From Chaetoceros tenuissimus (lineage: Eukaryota; Bacillariophyta; Thalassiosirophyceae; Chaetocerotales; Chaetocerotaceae), in the NCBI GenBank assembly GCA_021927905.1, contig BLLK01000020.1, positions 930,001 to 994,000 of the forward strand: DNA of 64,000 bases, written 5' to 3'. The position numbers and the translations under genes were made by a program. The notes below the pieces were generated by a model, which searched no databases, had not been told where the DNA came from, and was given only the letters and a program-made list of their open reading frames with translations. Positions within the stretch are counted from its first letter, which is position 1; each line of letters starts with the position of its first letter. This document shows, piece by piece, positions 30,401 through 42,700 of this stretch.

Positions 30401-33400
30401 TCAAAAGATTAGAGTAAGTACGAGTTTTCAATAACATTTGTAAAGATTTGTTTGTGTTTGCAGAACCTCAACAAACTCCCCTTGATAGACTTCAAGAATC
30501 TAGTGCTTTGTACCAGAAGCTATGCAACTCAGCCATTGCCAATGGCTCTTGCAATTATTCAGTTGAAGTAGAACTAGACGCAAACTTGGAATGTGACGGT
30601 GAAGAATGTGACATTGATAATCCAATTGTTGTCATGATTCAGGACGATCCTCCCATCTACTATGAATGTGAGTAAATTCAAATGCCTAAGATCAAATGTA
30701 TGATCTCTTGAACTCACCCAAGTATCGTCTTCTTTCTTTCAATAGATCTCAAGCCTGCATGTGTTGATCTTGTTTTCCAAGAATCAACAGATCTTGCAAA
30801 GATTGTGGATAGATATGGACGCGTTATGTGCCTCGATAAAGACGATATTGACGTTGCACATCCTGTTTGTTGTGATGATCCTTCTGTTGTTAAAATTGAG
30901 TAAGTTATTTCGATATTGGAACATTCTTACCCATGACCCTTAGCTCACTTATTTCTTGAAAACAGTTGTATGTTCTCCGCCGAAAGGACTTCATATCATA
31001 CTGCAATGGAGAGATGCCAAGTGTGTGATTTGCAATTTGTACCATATTCCACCCAAACACAAGCACAATGCAAATTCTATGACTTACCAAATTCTGGATT
31101 TCGAAATTGGTATTGGACAGATAAAGGATGCGCACCAATGCAGTTGAGAGTGAGACAAGATAGTTTTATCTCAGCGATTCACAATCCAATCATTGACAAA
31201 TTTGAACAGCAAGTGGAACTGGCTGTGAATTCAACAAACATCAATTATTTCCCAGTTCATTGGAAAAGAAAGAACTATCCAACACCTTCGAAACAGTGCA
31301 ATGGTATCTGTGTGCTGGAAGAGGACACATGTTTGTGTTCAGTTGAGATAAGTAGAGAAGCTGTTTTCACTGGCTCTCTTCCAACGACCAGCAATGAATG
31401 TCTTCAACTGAAAATTGGAGCACCAAATCCCCTGTCATTGGGAGATGAATACATTGAACAAACTGATGCTAATGCAGAAGTTCGAGTGTGGTTCCACACT
31501 AATGAGCTGGAGTTGACCAAAAACAGCATCTTTTCATGTGTTCACAATGAACGCCGAGTGTTTGTAAGAAATGCTGAAAGTATAGTATCTATACCTGGGT
31601 CAGACTTTAGTTTCCGCAATCCGCCAAGTCTGATGAGACTGGCCTATCCGGATACAAGAGATGCTCATTATGAGACGGACGCGGTTATTGATGAGTTATT
31701 CTATCATGAAAACACACCACCCTTTGTTGCAAAGAGTATACTCAAAAGATTTGGGTTCAGCAATCCTTCTCCTCGCTTCGTCGAAACTGTGTCTAAAGCC
31801 TTTGCATCAGGAATATTTGTGAAAAGAAAGAAGGGCATTAGCATAGGTTCAGGTAAAAGGGGCGATCTTGCTGCGACAGTTGCAGCAATTCTTTTGGACA
31901 AAGAAGGAAAGACACCGGTACTCGATGCAGATCCTTCCAGCGGTGCTCTCAAGGAGCCGGTGATGAAATATTTTCAATTAATGAGATCTCTGGGTTTTCG
32001 GAAACACCCTTCTATTGTTTCACCACGAATTAGAACCATCAGTTCAGGACAAGAAGCATTTGGAGCTCAAAGCGTCTTTAGTTTTTTCCTTCCAGATTAC
32101 AGTCCAAAAGGCCAAATGGCTTCAAGTTCTCTTTCAGCACCAGAAGCAGAGCTTCTTGACACACCTAGAATCACTGGTATCATGAATGGCATGATTTCAT
32201 TAATTGATCTTGGTTTGAACAACTGTCTTGGGGGTAAGAATCACAAAACATCGCGTTCATTTTTTCCAATTTTATAATTATTATCTCACTATATATGAAA
32301 TCAATATGAAGGATGGGGTAAAGAGAACATTGTTTGTGGGGTTATCACCAGCAATAATCTTAATTGGAATAGGACAGATGTGGCTGATGGGCTTCTATCA
32401 TATGAACCAGCATCAGATATGAGTGCTGAAGAGGTCATTGATGAATTGGCTTTGGTTCTGACAGATGGACGACTCAACAAGGCATCTCGAAAATACATTG
32501 CTAATGCGTACAGAGAAGACTATGCCGAAACGAATAATGCAAGAACTAGTAGTCTCCGTCTAGCGCAAAAGTTAATACTTTTGACCCCTGAATTCCATTC
32601 GACAAATGTTGTGAAAAGCACGAAGAAACATAGACCACAATTTCAAGCGGGGACAAGTGAGAAACCTTACAAAGTAAGTTACAACTGTAAAGAAATGTTT
32701 GCATTTTTGCAGGGTTAACCATTGTTCTTTTTTCATTTACAGGCGATTGTGGTTTTGAATCTTTGGGGAGGAGCAGATAGTAAGTTCTAGTGATGAAATC
32801 CCTTTGAATGAAAGATGTTTACAATCCATTCTAATCTTTCATATTTTTCTGATAGGCTACAACATGCTGATGCCCCACAGCAATTGCAAACAAGAGGATG
32901 CTTTCGAATTATACAAACTAACTAGTGGGCCAATGGCTATTGATAAAGACAAAATGCATACTATATCTGTCGAGAATCAGGACTGTGGTACAATGGCTGT
33001 CCACCCACTATTAAATTCCCTTCGTGATATGTATAATGATAAAGATCTATCTTTCATTGGGAACCTAGGCATGCTACAAGAGAGTCGTGTCAATAAAAAC
33101 AATTGGGCAAAAAAGCACAAAAAGATACAGCTATTTGCTCATGACAAAATGCACCAAGAGACACTGAAAATGGATATTTTTGATGAAGGACAGGTGTGTA
33201 CTACTCTTTCAACGAATACAATATTTATTTCATTCCTACAACCTACTAAATGATTATTTACTTTACATAGGGGACAGGCATGGGTGGCCGCATAGCAGAT
33301 GTCTTGAGTGATCGTAGTAAAGGGTATGATTTTGTTCCAAATGTCATAAGTACTGAAGGTAATTCCTTTTTTGCAAGAGCGGATACAGTAGATACAATCA

Positions 33401-34232
33401 CTACAAGAGGAAGTAGCTACGGCCAATTCGCCCCTAGTCCACGCATTCCTAGAGAAACAAGTACTCACAATGTTGACAATCATATTTTGAATCTAAATAA
33501 TGCAACTCGAGCTGGATCATCATTCTATGGTGACATTTGGTCTGATGCAGTCTATCACACTCTTGGTGAAAATAGATTTTTGTATGATACATTCAGGAAA
33601 GCAACCCTTAAAACTCAATTTCCTGGTCCTAGCTGGGGTGATATGGCAAATGTTGCAAAGATCATATCGACAAGAGAGGAAAGGGGCGCAGACCGTGATG
33701 TCATTTATGCCAATACCTGGAGTTGGGATCATCACTTCCCTAGTCACGATTTGTTAAATTACTATGTTGAAAGATTGAACAACGAAGTGATCGGCTTCAA
33801 AAATGAAATGCTTGCTCAAGGCCTATGGGATGATGTGGTTGTGGTTGAAATGTCTGAGTTTGGAAGAACCTTTTCTTCGGCTGACCATGCGTGGGGGGTA
33901 AGTTACAAAATAGAATACATGTTTGATAAATGTTTGTGATTCTTCTGAATATCAACTAACGATGAATATTACAGGGAAATTACTTCATTGCTGGAGGACA
34001 GGTAGATGGAGGAAAAGTCCATGGGACATATATTGAAAAAATGAGTGCAGATCACCCCTCAGTTTTCCGTCCGGGAGTAACGATACCAAGTACATCATGG
34101 GAAAGTGTGTGGAATGGAGTAGCACAGTGGTTTGGTGTCAAAGAGGAGGACCTTGATCAGATATTACCAAATCGTTGGAAATTCGATGCTGAAAAAATGT
34201 GGAACACGACTGATTTATTCAAAAATGCTTGA
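27453..34232 (+). CDS. Secreted DUF1800-DUF1501 fusion protein, 15 exons
   Basis: Exons by splice signals and frame: 27453-27576, 27689-28426, 28501-29266, 29357-29443, 29536-30078, 30161-30204, 30293-30413, 30464-30667, 30746-30899, 30966-32233, 32312-32673, 32743-32779, 32856-33193, 33271-33897, 33975-34232; about 1,870-1,890 aa. Exon 1 encodes a signal peptide (KKFLTTLFFLLVLSTTNLA). The DUF1800 part runs from RLLSRTTFGPTLEEI through LRQRIAWALSQIFVIS to PFVAKSILKRFGF and MKYFQLMRSLGFR, with Cys-rich inserts. The DUF1501 part begins IVVLNLWGGADSYNMLMP and includes EFGRTFSSADHAWG and GNYFIAGG. In bacteria the two families are usually adjacent genes for exported proteins of unknown role; DUF1501 belongs to the alkaline-phosphatase/sulfatase superfamily. 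The exon 7/8 junction is out of frame with the best donor (30414, GTAAGTA). A weaker donor at 30362 (GAAG/GTGGTA) restores the frame. Confidence 0.82.
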
Positions 34233-34322
34233 ACCTAATCAGTTATTTCTATACGATGTAACACATTATTTCACCGAATGAGTTCTAGTATTGTCTTTTC
34301 ATTATTCATTACTAGTATCATA

Positions 34323-37169
34323 CTAGATTTCCGCCATTCGTTGTGAAGCTAGCTTTCTTTCTTTCCACTTTCGAATCAAGTCTCCAGAGTTTAAGTTTAA
34401 AGTTTTCAACTTTCTACCCTTTTTGTCGCTATCATGTGTCTTGATGGAATGCTTTGATTTACGATTCTTCCACCCTGCCTTCACAGTTCTTAGGGACTGA
34501 GACGATGGTACATTGTTCATGAGGTTTCTATTGGTATGAGGTTCGCTTCGCTGCAAAGCAGATCTTAAAATATGCAATCTCTGTTGTCTCTTTACTTCAA
34601 TTCTCTCTCTAATGAATCTTTGTATTGTGATGATACTATCAATGGTCTTACAGTAGGTATTTCTTGTACTATATGCTCGCCAGCGTGATTGGATGTCACT
34701 TGCTGCGTTATGCATCCATTCTTTTTCTCGATTTTGTAGAAAAGATCTTGTAGCTCTCTGGAGTAAAATAATATTACAAATACACGCTTCATACTTTTTT
34801 CTAGCAATATAAGAGCGAAAAACTCTTTGGATGGAAGTTGCACAATATGACTCAACATTGATACAGTCTCTAACCCACCAGCCTCTCCATGTTTTTTGGA
34901 TCTGAACCGCTGCTAAGTCATAAAACTGAAATGCGGCTTGTTGTAGAGCTCGCTTCCTCGACCTCTTTCTCTCTAAAATACCATGCAAAAAGTTTTGGAT
35001 AGTCAGCACTGCAGCATATCTAACCATTGTTTTTTTGTATGCCAAATGACGCCGGAAGAATGTCTGTATGACAATCGCTGCAACAATTTTGAGGAATTCA
35101 TCGCCTTCTTCTTCTTCTTCTTTGTTACTGTATTCCTCTGGATCATTATCATTTGCTGGTTTACTGTGTATAGAGATTGATTTGTTTTTTGCTTGAATTA
35201 CTTCTTCTTGTTTCGATTCAGCTGATTCAACTTTACGACTACTTCTTCGTAGGAGGTAATCATCCATTTGAGAGTCGTCGAAAATTGCAAATGATCCAGC
35301 GGGCTTGATTGGCGAGGGCTGATCCCATGATGCATAGAAAAGAGCATTCTCATTCCTATAATGTCGGACTTGATCAGAGAGAGTACATGATGTGTTTTGT
35401 ACACTTGTGCTTTTGACTGAAGTTTCGTTTGCTTGTGTACCTTCTTTTTCACCGTCTTGAGACGATCTAGAAATCATACTTTTCTCTATACGGTATGCTT
35501 CACTAGTTTGCAACACGAGTGGCGACATCATATCATGACTGGTACCAAGACCTCTTTGGAAATGTCTTGTTGGTGTTTTACTATCACATTCAAACTTTCC
35601 CTTGTTCATCAGTGGTGACATGAAATCATGCGATTCATTACCTTCCCTCCGTCTTTGTTCAATGAGTTCCGAATAATTTGCATAGTTGACACTATTCGTC
35701 TTTTGCTGGGCAGATGAAGATGATGAGTGTAATGGTGGCTTTGATTTCTGAGTGCTGGTAGGTAATTGGCTGTGTTTTTTGCCATTAGAAAAAGGAGGAG
35801 ATGGCTTTGACTTCTGGGTACTGTAAGGTAATTGAATGTTCTTATTGTTGATATTGCCAGCCTGTTCCTCATTACTCGTCTGTTTCTTAGTAAATGATCT
35901 CCCTCTCTTGACTTCATTGGTTGATTTTTCCAATGATTGTGACTCAAATGGGATGGATAAAATTCCAGAAGTCAAAAATCTACTAGAGCCATCACTAGTC
36001 GCATCCATAACTTTTTGACTTTTCATATATTGTTCTTTGGACATGGACTCATTTGACAAAGTATAATGTCCATATTTCTTTCCTTGATTTGAATATAATT
36101 TCTTTCCAGTAGTGTTGTCATTCTCTTTTTGCGAAAATTTCTTGGTATTAATTTTTGCAATAGGACTCAAATCATTTCCAATCATTTGACTCTTGTCTAG
36201 AGGTTCGTACTTTTTCATTCTGTTGGATACTCTCTGTTCCCCTAGATCTGAAGAGTTGGAACCTGAATTAGAGCCAGAAGAACTACCATTGGAATCCCCA
36301 TTATTCCCCTTATTAGATCTACTTCGATTCTTCTTTTTACCTCTAATTAGCATTTTGACCGGTGATGTATTTTTGGTCGCAGATTGTTTGTATTGCTTCT
36401 CTACAGAAGATGCATACTCCAAGAAAGCATTTGCTCGATCTCTCAACAAGTGTTTTCGTGAAATTCCAGTTCCTACTGTACTTTCGTCCATTGTATCAAA
36501 TTTATGAAAGGAGTCAAAGTCTTGAACAGTCTGTTGTTGCGGTGCATTCTCCATGGTATTTGAAGGAAAGAATGCATTGTCTTGAATACTATCATCATTA
36601 CATGGTGTGACTAGTGGCACATGGTGGATAAATTCAGAATCACTAGTCAAAGGAGCATGCACTGGTGGGCATTTGACATTATTGAAACGTTGTTGTTGCT
36701 GGAAAGGATAAACTTGAATACCTTTGTTTGAAACCACCGTCCAATCATCGGCATGTGCAAGAAGAGACCCCTTTTCTTTTTGTTCTGTATCAATATGACG
36801 CCGCTCTCTATTTCTGACTGGACTCATGTTCAATCTAGTCTTTTTTGGTTTTGATTTCCGCTTCGAAGCTTTCCGAATGTCTTCTTGTTCTGATATCGGA
36901 GATCGTTCTTTGCTCATGACAAATTTATTCAACAATGGTCGTCTCTTTTCCGAGGAAGTCGTATGCGATGCGATGCTTCCGTGAATAGATGATGCAGTAG
37001 TACTGGTATAAGTAGGCCTTTGACTTCTTTGATGATCACTTGGCGTTTTCATGTTATACTGTGCCGTTCTTGTCTGATGTCTATATTGCTGCGATACCAT
37101 TGGGCTTGGCATGTATTCTCTTCCTCCTTCTGACCGAGAAGGAAAGTACTGAGGAACGTTTCTTCTCAT
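34323..37169 (-). CDS. IQ-motif (calmodulin-binding) protein with long disordered N-terminus
   Basis: A 948-aa single-exon protein. Residues 1-690 are basic, Ser/Asn/Gln-rich and apparently disordered, with short repeats such as LPYSTQKSKPSPPFSNGKKH / LPTSTQKSKPP near 455-490 and SHDFMSPL / SHDMMSPL near 530-570. Residues about 705-885 carry at least six IQ-like segments: AAIVIQTFFRRHLAYKK, AVLTIQNFLHGILERKR, AAVQIQKTWRGWWVRD, ATSIQRVFRSYIARKKYE, ASDIQSRWRAYSTRNTY and IITIQRFIRERIEVKRQ. IQ motifs bind calmodulin or related light chains. No motor or kinase domain is present, so it resembles cytoskeletal or centrosomal IQ scaffolds rather than a myosin. It converges on the DUF1800-DUF1501 gene with 90 bp between stops. 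Confidence 0.85.
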   Translation of the reverse strand: MRRNVPQYFPSRSEGGREYMPSPMVSQQYRHQTRTAQYNMKTPSDHQRSQRPTYTSTTASSIHGSIASHTTSSEKRRPLLNKFVMSKERSPISEQEDIRKASKRKSKPKKTRLNMSPVRNRERRHIDTEQKEKGSLLAHADDWTVVSNKGIQVYPFQQQQRFNNVKCPPVHAPLTSDSEFIHHVPLVTPCNDDSIQDNAFFPSNTMENAPQQQTVQDFDSFHKFDTMDESTVGTGISRKHLLRDRANAFLEYASSVEKQYKQSATKNTSPVKMLIRGKKKNRSRSNKGNNGDSNGSSSGSNSGSNSSDLGEQRVSNRMKKYEPLDKSQMIGNDLSPIAKINTKKFSQKENDNTTGKKLYSNQGKKYGHYTLSNESMSKEQYMKSQKVMDATSDGSSRFLTSGILSIPFESQSLEKSTNEVKRGRSFTKKQTSNEEQAGNINNKNIQLPYSTQKSKPSPPFSNGKKHSQLPTSTQKSKPPLHSSSSSAQQKTNSVNYANYSELIEQRRREGNESHDFMSPLMNKGKFECDSKTPTRHFQRGLGTSHDMMSPLVLQTSEAYRIEKSMISRSSQDGEKEGTQANETSVKSTSVQNTSCTLSDQVRHYRNENALFYASWDQPSPIKPAGSFAIFDDSQMDDYLLRRSSRKVESAESKQEEVIQAKNKSISIHSKPANDNDPEEYSNKEEEEEGDEFLKIVAAIVIQTFFRRHLAYKKTMVRYAAVLTIQNFLHGILERKRSRKRALQQAAFQFYDLAAVQIQKTWRGWWVRDCINVESYCATSIQRVFRSYIARKKYEACICNIILLQRATRSFLQNREKEWMHNAASDIQSRWRAYSTRNTYCKTIDSIITIQRFIRERIEVKRQQRLHILRSALQRSEPHTNRNLMNNVPSSQSLRTVKAGWKNRKSKHSIKTHDSDKKGRKLKTLNLNSGDLIRKWKERKLASQRMAEI

Positions 37170-37621
37170 CTTAGGAACTGTTTGAGATTGTGAATTATAA
37201 AAGTAGATGGCTTCGTTTGGTTGGCTAATATGCTAAGCTTATCTTGTTGTCTAATAGATAACTTGCTTGGCTCAAATGCAAAATCTAAACAAGGTAAGCA
37301 AACTTTGTCGTTTCTTCTCTGCTACTATCCAAAGTGACGTAGAGGCAAATTGGAGTCTACTTTTCGAATCAAGTCTTATCCAGGAACGTATCGGATTCTT
37401 CTCTCTTGTTTCCAATTCTTTATCCAGTGAATGGTTATCAAGACTCCAAAAGCAGAGATGGCCTTTGTTTTCTGTTGAACTAACGATGATACACATACTA
37501 AAAAAGTTGCGGTTGTCAAAAGGAACAGAGGAGGCGCACATGGCACAAGTATCAGTCGTGTAAGGAATAAATTTTAACGTCTACAAACGGTTTATTCTCC
37601 TTCATATTTTTGGTTTCTCCT
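37170..37621. other. Intergenic spacer
   Basis: This 452-bp spacer holds the promoter of the IQ gene and the 3' flank of the sulfatase. A rightward frame of 95 codons from 37276 has no recognisable feature and I do not call it a gene. Confidence 0.4.
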
Positions 37622-39252
37622 TTATTTCGCTTTGGATTGTGCCTTTAAAAATTGTTTTCGTAACTTTTCCAAAATTTCTGTATGAGTATCATTCCTAGCC
37701 AAGTCATTAATTTCATAATGGTCTGTTGGAAGATGGAATAATTCCGTGTAATTGTGTGTTGGCCAGTAAATATATTTATAATCCTTGCGAACCAATGCTT
37801 GTACTGGTATATGCCCTGTATTACCAGGTATACCAGGATACTCATAATACCACTTTCTTCTCCACTTTTGTTTCGTTCTTTTCCTTGATTCTTCTGTGTA
37901 CAATATACTCATATCTCTTCCCTGCATTCGTTTGGGTATGTCACTACCAGCTGCTGTTAACATGGTTGGTGCAAGATCGATACTTAATGTAAATTCATCA
38001 TTCTTGGTACCTATCAAGTCTTTTCTCATTCTTGGATCCTTTATAATCAATGGAACTTTGATACTTTCTTGATGTGCATACCATTTATCAGCTAAACCAT
38101 GCTCGGAATGATAATATCCATTATCAGTTGTGAATATAATCAGTGTATTGTCTGTAAGATTCTGTCGATCTAGTTCATCCAATATCTTTCCACAAGTCAT
38201 GTCTACACCTGATATGAGACGGTAGTAATTCTTAATCATCTTTTGAGCCTTGTTGGGTTCATCAAATCGGTCTCGCCAACGACTTCTACCATCGTTTTGG
38301 TCGTTGAAGAATGGTGGAAGCTTTTTCCAATATTCATCCGTGCATGTTGGACCAAATGTAATATTTCCATCTTGATAAAGATGCTTTGTCTTGTTCTGAG
38401 GAAGATATTGTTCTGGATTGCCCTTTAGATGGTATATAAAGTGAGAATAATATAAATTATGAATCAAAAGATTTCTAGACATAATCATCTTGCAAACTTG
38501 TAACTTACATCCCAATGATGAGGACTGAAAAAATTCACAAACAAAGCAAAGGAATCGTTTACATTTTTCCTTTTATTTTGAAGAAAATCAAGAGCATCAC
38601 GTTCGTTCATGTCTGTAATGTGATTTCCTTGATCGTCAAAGTGAAAGCCCCAATAGTTTGTACTAACATTAAACATATGACCTTGCAATCCTCCCGGTTG
38701 CCATTTTCCAACTGCACCAGTGAAATAATTATGTTCGGTCAATTTCCCATAGAGAGTTTCATTCCAGTAATCATAAAATGGCACAGGTTCACCCAAATTG
38801 AGTGTTTCATGTCTAGCATAATGCTGTCCTGTTGCCAAGCATGCTCGCGAAATCCAACAGATACTGGTGGTCACTGCATTCTCAGTAAATAACATTCCTT
38901 CTTTGGCAAGTCTATCTAAATTTGGCGTATGTACTTGAGGATTTACGTATCCCAACGAGTCAAATCTCCAATCATCTCCATAAAGAAAGACAATATTCAT
39001 TTTTTCATTCTGTTGTAAATCTCTTTTATCTTGCAAGGGTGGAGGATGATCAAAGCTATCATCATCGTTTTGCAACAGTATATTCTCTTCACTATTTTCC
39101 ATGGATAAATGAAAGTTCTGTAAATCTTCCAAGAAAGCTTTACCCGTCGTTGTTGAAAGTAGCACTAAACCTGGAACAACAAACACTATTGTAAGTAGAA
39201 GGAAAGCCGCCATTTGACGGCTTAGTTTTGGGCTGGTCTCAGATCGTTTCAT
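37622..39252 (-). CDS. Membrane-anchored sulfatase (arylsulfatase / iduronate-sulfatase-like)
   Basis: Two exons, 39252-38509 and 38422-37622, with an 86-bp intron (donor GGGAT/GTAAG, acceptor TCTAAAG/GGC) joined in phase at HHWD/GNPEQYL, giving 514 aa. Residues 13-33 form a hydrophobic signal anchor, so the enzyme faces the lumen or outside. The sulfatase core is clear: NIVFLYGDDWRFDSLGY at 86-102 with metal-binding D93/D94, HTPNLDRLAKEGMLF, and FTTDNGYYHSEHGLADKW. The active-site segment is TTSICWISRACLATGQ with C132; this Cys should become formylglycine, but the usual CxPSR is CWISR here. Several Asn-X-Thr/Ser sites suggest glycosylation. Likely substrates are sulfated polysaccharides, which is inferred from family. 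Confidence 0.9.
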
Positions 39253-39313
39253 AGTGCTGCATTTGTTTGTAACCCAATGTCGTACACTTCTAATGCATCA
39301 AGGTCGTAGTAGT

Positions 39314-39408
39314 AGATGTTCGATGTTTAAGCACTCTTTTGCGATTGTGTAATCATCTAAATCAGGGATTAGATGTTCAATGTCCAAGCACTTCTGTGAT
39401 TGTATTCC
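39314..39408. repeat. Imperfect 57-bp-period direct repeat
   Basis: AGATGTTCGATGTTTAAGCA from 39314 is echoed by AGATGTTCAATGTCCAAGCA from 39371, and TTTGCGATTGTGTAATC by TCTGTGATTGTATTCC. The two units lie in the promoter region of the sulfatase gene. Confidence 0.5.
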
Positions 39409-39440
39409 CCATGTTTGATCAATCCTCTCTACTACATATC

Positions 39441-39460
39441 CGTCCTCCGTCCTCCGTCCT
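39441..39460. repeat. Short CGTCCTC tandem repeat
   Basis: Nearly three tandem copies of CGTCCTC in the spacer between the sulfatase and ORC5 genes. It is probably a simple slippage repeat. Confidence 0.5.
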
Positions 39461-39762
39461 CTCTATCAAAAACAGTTAGTTCTGTTTGCAGTGATGAAGT
39501 GTTGAGTTGTTGCCGTACAAATAATGAGACTCGTAACCTCAAAGCTGTGTTGTCTATAAAGAAAGACCTTTTGGTTAAGGCGGCAGCAAAATACAGATAA
39601 CAGAGATGAAGATCTCATTCATTTTGGCTTTATTGTGTGATAGGTACTCACACTTGTAAACCCTCTAATATCAATACACAACAAGCACTACTTCACAGTC
39701 TTTAACTTTGAGATAGGGAGACGCTTGAATATTGAGTCCGAGTTCTACTTTTAGAACGAGAC

Positions 39763-42700
39763 ATGAGCATGAATGAACCAAGTCCAGATGACAATGATGA
39801 ATCATCTCCAGAATGGACACATTTATCGTGGAAAAGAAATAATACAAATCAAGAACCATCTGAATCATCAAAACAAAGTCCAGCTATAAATGGAAAAGCT
39901 AATCAAGGTCGAAATGAGTTGCTATGTTCGTCCGTCAAGAAATTAAAGAGTTACAATAAATTGAGTCTATCCGATACCAAACGAAGAGTGAAAATGATGC
40001 ATGAGCAAACGAAGGATGATTCTGAACCTTTAAATGATGAGATGATGACATCGGTACCTAATAATGGAAATTCATATATTTCACCAGTGGCAAAAAAGAG
40101 AAGGAGAAATGATGGATATGCTATTGAAAATGATGACTACTCTGAAGAGTTCAATGATGACATTGCTTCAGGCTTATGTACTCAACCTGACTTTGATGGT
40201 GAAATGTACATGAATGATGTTGCAATGGATGCAAAAACACCAAAACGATCAGGAGTTTCTATACCCTATAGAGCCAAGGCTGAGCCACAAGAATCCATGG
40301 AAGAATCATTTACAAAGAAAGATTTATCTTCCGATGACGAAGATGATGATGATGAAAGTCACGAAAGTTCCATTTTAGAACGTAGGAAAAAGAATATTCA
40401 ACGCAACCAAGAACGATTGAAAATGATTGGTTTATTAAATTCAGCTACAAAACCAAAAGAAGATACAACTCAATTGGAAAAGAAAGATATCAAGGGGGAA
40501 ATACAAATTGAAACTGGTAATTTGAATCAAAAAAGATATGCTACAGGAATGTTATTTGCTTCAAGGCACAATGGACTGGTTGATAGTCATGATGATGTAG
40601 ATCATCTGCATTTTGATGATGAAATAGATTCATCTCAAAGCATATTCGAGGACTTTCCTCATCGACGAAAACAGATTCGTTTGTTGCAAAGTTGCTTCAA
40701 AAATACAGTGAGACAAATGGACATGGATATCGAAATGGATGAATATGGAAACACTCTCAACCCGTACATCCCATCACCAGTTTTTGTAACGGGACCAGGA
40801 GGTACTGGAAAGACAGACGTGGTACAAAGGATTCTAAATGATTTGAAAAGGGCACGCTGTTCGACTGCGAAGAATATAGGGAAAGCGCAGACCAACTCTC
40901 CGATTGGCATTGCATACATTGATTGTTCTACAGTTGAACCATACGGATCGGGAGCTAGTGCTATATTAGAAAGTTCTTTTACACAATTAGCGAGGCAAAT
41001 GGACTTGACTTCGAAGCATGCTCTACAACTGGGGAATAGAGGTAGAGCAAATAGTTCTGGAAGTATATCGTTGTTGAGTGATGGAATGAGTAGTCTAGAT
41101 TCTCTCAGCGCAGATGACATGTCTGTAGATAGTTCTTTAGATGGAGATTCAGTCGGAGGTGATAGCTTCAATGATGACAATGGTCTTGATTCTGTAGTTG
41201 GTGATGAAGAAGACATGCTATTGAATTATTCTTCAAAATATAAATCAAAAGGTAGAGATATCTTCAAAGAGACCAAATCGAAAGTCCCAAAGATAAGCAG
41301 TAATGAGAGTCAAAGTGGAAGTAGAAGAAGTCGTAGAGCTGCAAGGAAGCCTGGACAATACAAAGAAACGACAACAGCTACATCGAAGAAAACGAAATCT
41401 TATGGACCGAATATTGGAGCATTGACCACACCTGCAGCTTTTGGAAGATCGATATCTCAGTTCTGCGGAATATCAGAATACAACTCATTTCAAAGAGGGT
41501 GTGCATTTTTAGTATTGGACCAAGCTGAGAAACTTCTTTCCTTCTCGAATAGCAAGCAAAAAAGCGAGCTACATACAAACTTTTTATCGGAACTATTGCT
41601 GCTCCCGAAAGTTATGCATCTTAATCTGACAGTTATTGTGATAACCAACAAAATGTTTCTGGAGCAAACAAGTAAGTGTTTGAAATCTAATTTTATTTAC
41701 AGATTCTTGTAATCATATCATTTACATAAATGTGACTCCCTCAATAGGAATCAGTAATATAGAAGCACCTGCAAACAAATTGGGTACTATCAAGGAAGCA
41801 ATATGTCCAATTAGTTGTTCGTTTGATGCATATCGCAGTAGAGAGGTTTATCGTGACGTAAGTAGTATCTGTAATTCTGTCCTTACATTTCAGCTACAAA
41901 AACAAACTCACAGAATGAATACTCGTAGTTACTTTGCACAAGGCACATGACGAAGCTTGTAGTAGGAGAAAATCTCACAACCATGCCGTCCGATCACCAA
42001 ACACTTATCGAACAATTGCATCGGTCCTTGATTGACATTGTCACACAGAATACAGAAAGTATTACATATGATATTAGGGAAATTTTGCGTCTAGTCCGCT
42101 TGTTGTGGCCAATATATCTCAAGCCAATTAAGAAAATGGACTCATCAAGACTATCTCTCACTCAAAATAAAAATGTAGACAGGAATTTACTCGAAGAACT
42201 TGGTCAGCACCTAAGACCTCACATGCGCCAAATTGTGCCAAAGTGCATGCTTCGTTTGGGGCGTACAATCTCATCTGTTTCAGATACCACTCCAACTGAA
42301 CTAAGGGCAAATATCGACGAGATTAGCAAGAAACTACCATACCTAACAAAGTTTCTTCTATTGGCTGCATATCTTTGTCAGACAAATAAAGCTGATCAGG
42401 ATCGTATTCTGTATACAAATCAAAGGACAGGTCAACGGACAAACAGAGGTCAAGGTCGAAAGAAAGCTAGCGAAAGTGAGGCACTGACTCATGCTTCGAC
42501 ACAAAAATCTCGGCAAGCAATGAAATTGAATCGGGTGGCATATTTTCCATTAGAACGACTTCTGTCTGTATACAGCTCTATCTGTAACAAGTATGCAGTA
42601 AAACAAGAAGAATCTGTAGAAAGACAATTGATGTCCTATCAGCAAAGTTTAGACAAGAGTGATGACTTAGGCACCCCAATAGATGTCAACTCACTTGGCA

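Larger units (their letters stand above)
39253..39762. other. Divergent spacer between sulfatase and ORC5
   Basis: This 510-bp spacer separates two divergent starts and holds both promoters as well as the two small repeats listed above. A 66-codon frame at 39400 looks random. Confidence 0.5.

Noticed and set aside
37276-37563. Possible small gene of 95 codons
   Set aside because: No motif, no neighbour support, and it lies across the promoter of the IQ gene; kept as spacer.
41858-41928. Acceptor CATTTCAG near 41892 for ORC5 exon 3
   Set aside because: It has a better pyrimidine tract but leads to a TGA after 19 codons. The acceptor CTCGTAG at 41928 keeps the frame to the end and gives a total length divisible by three.
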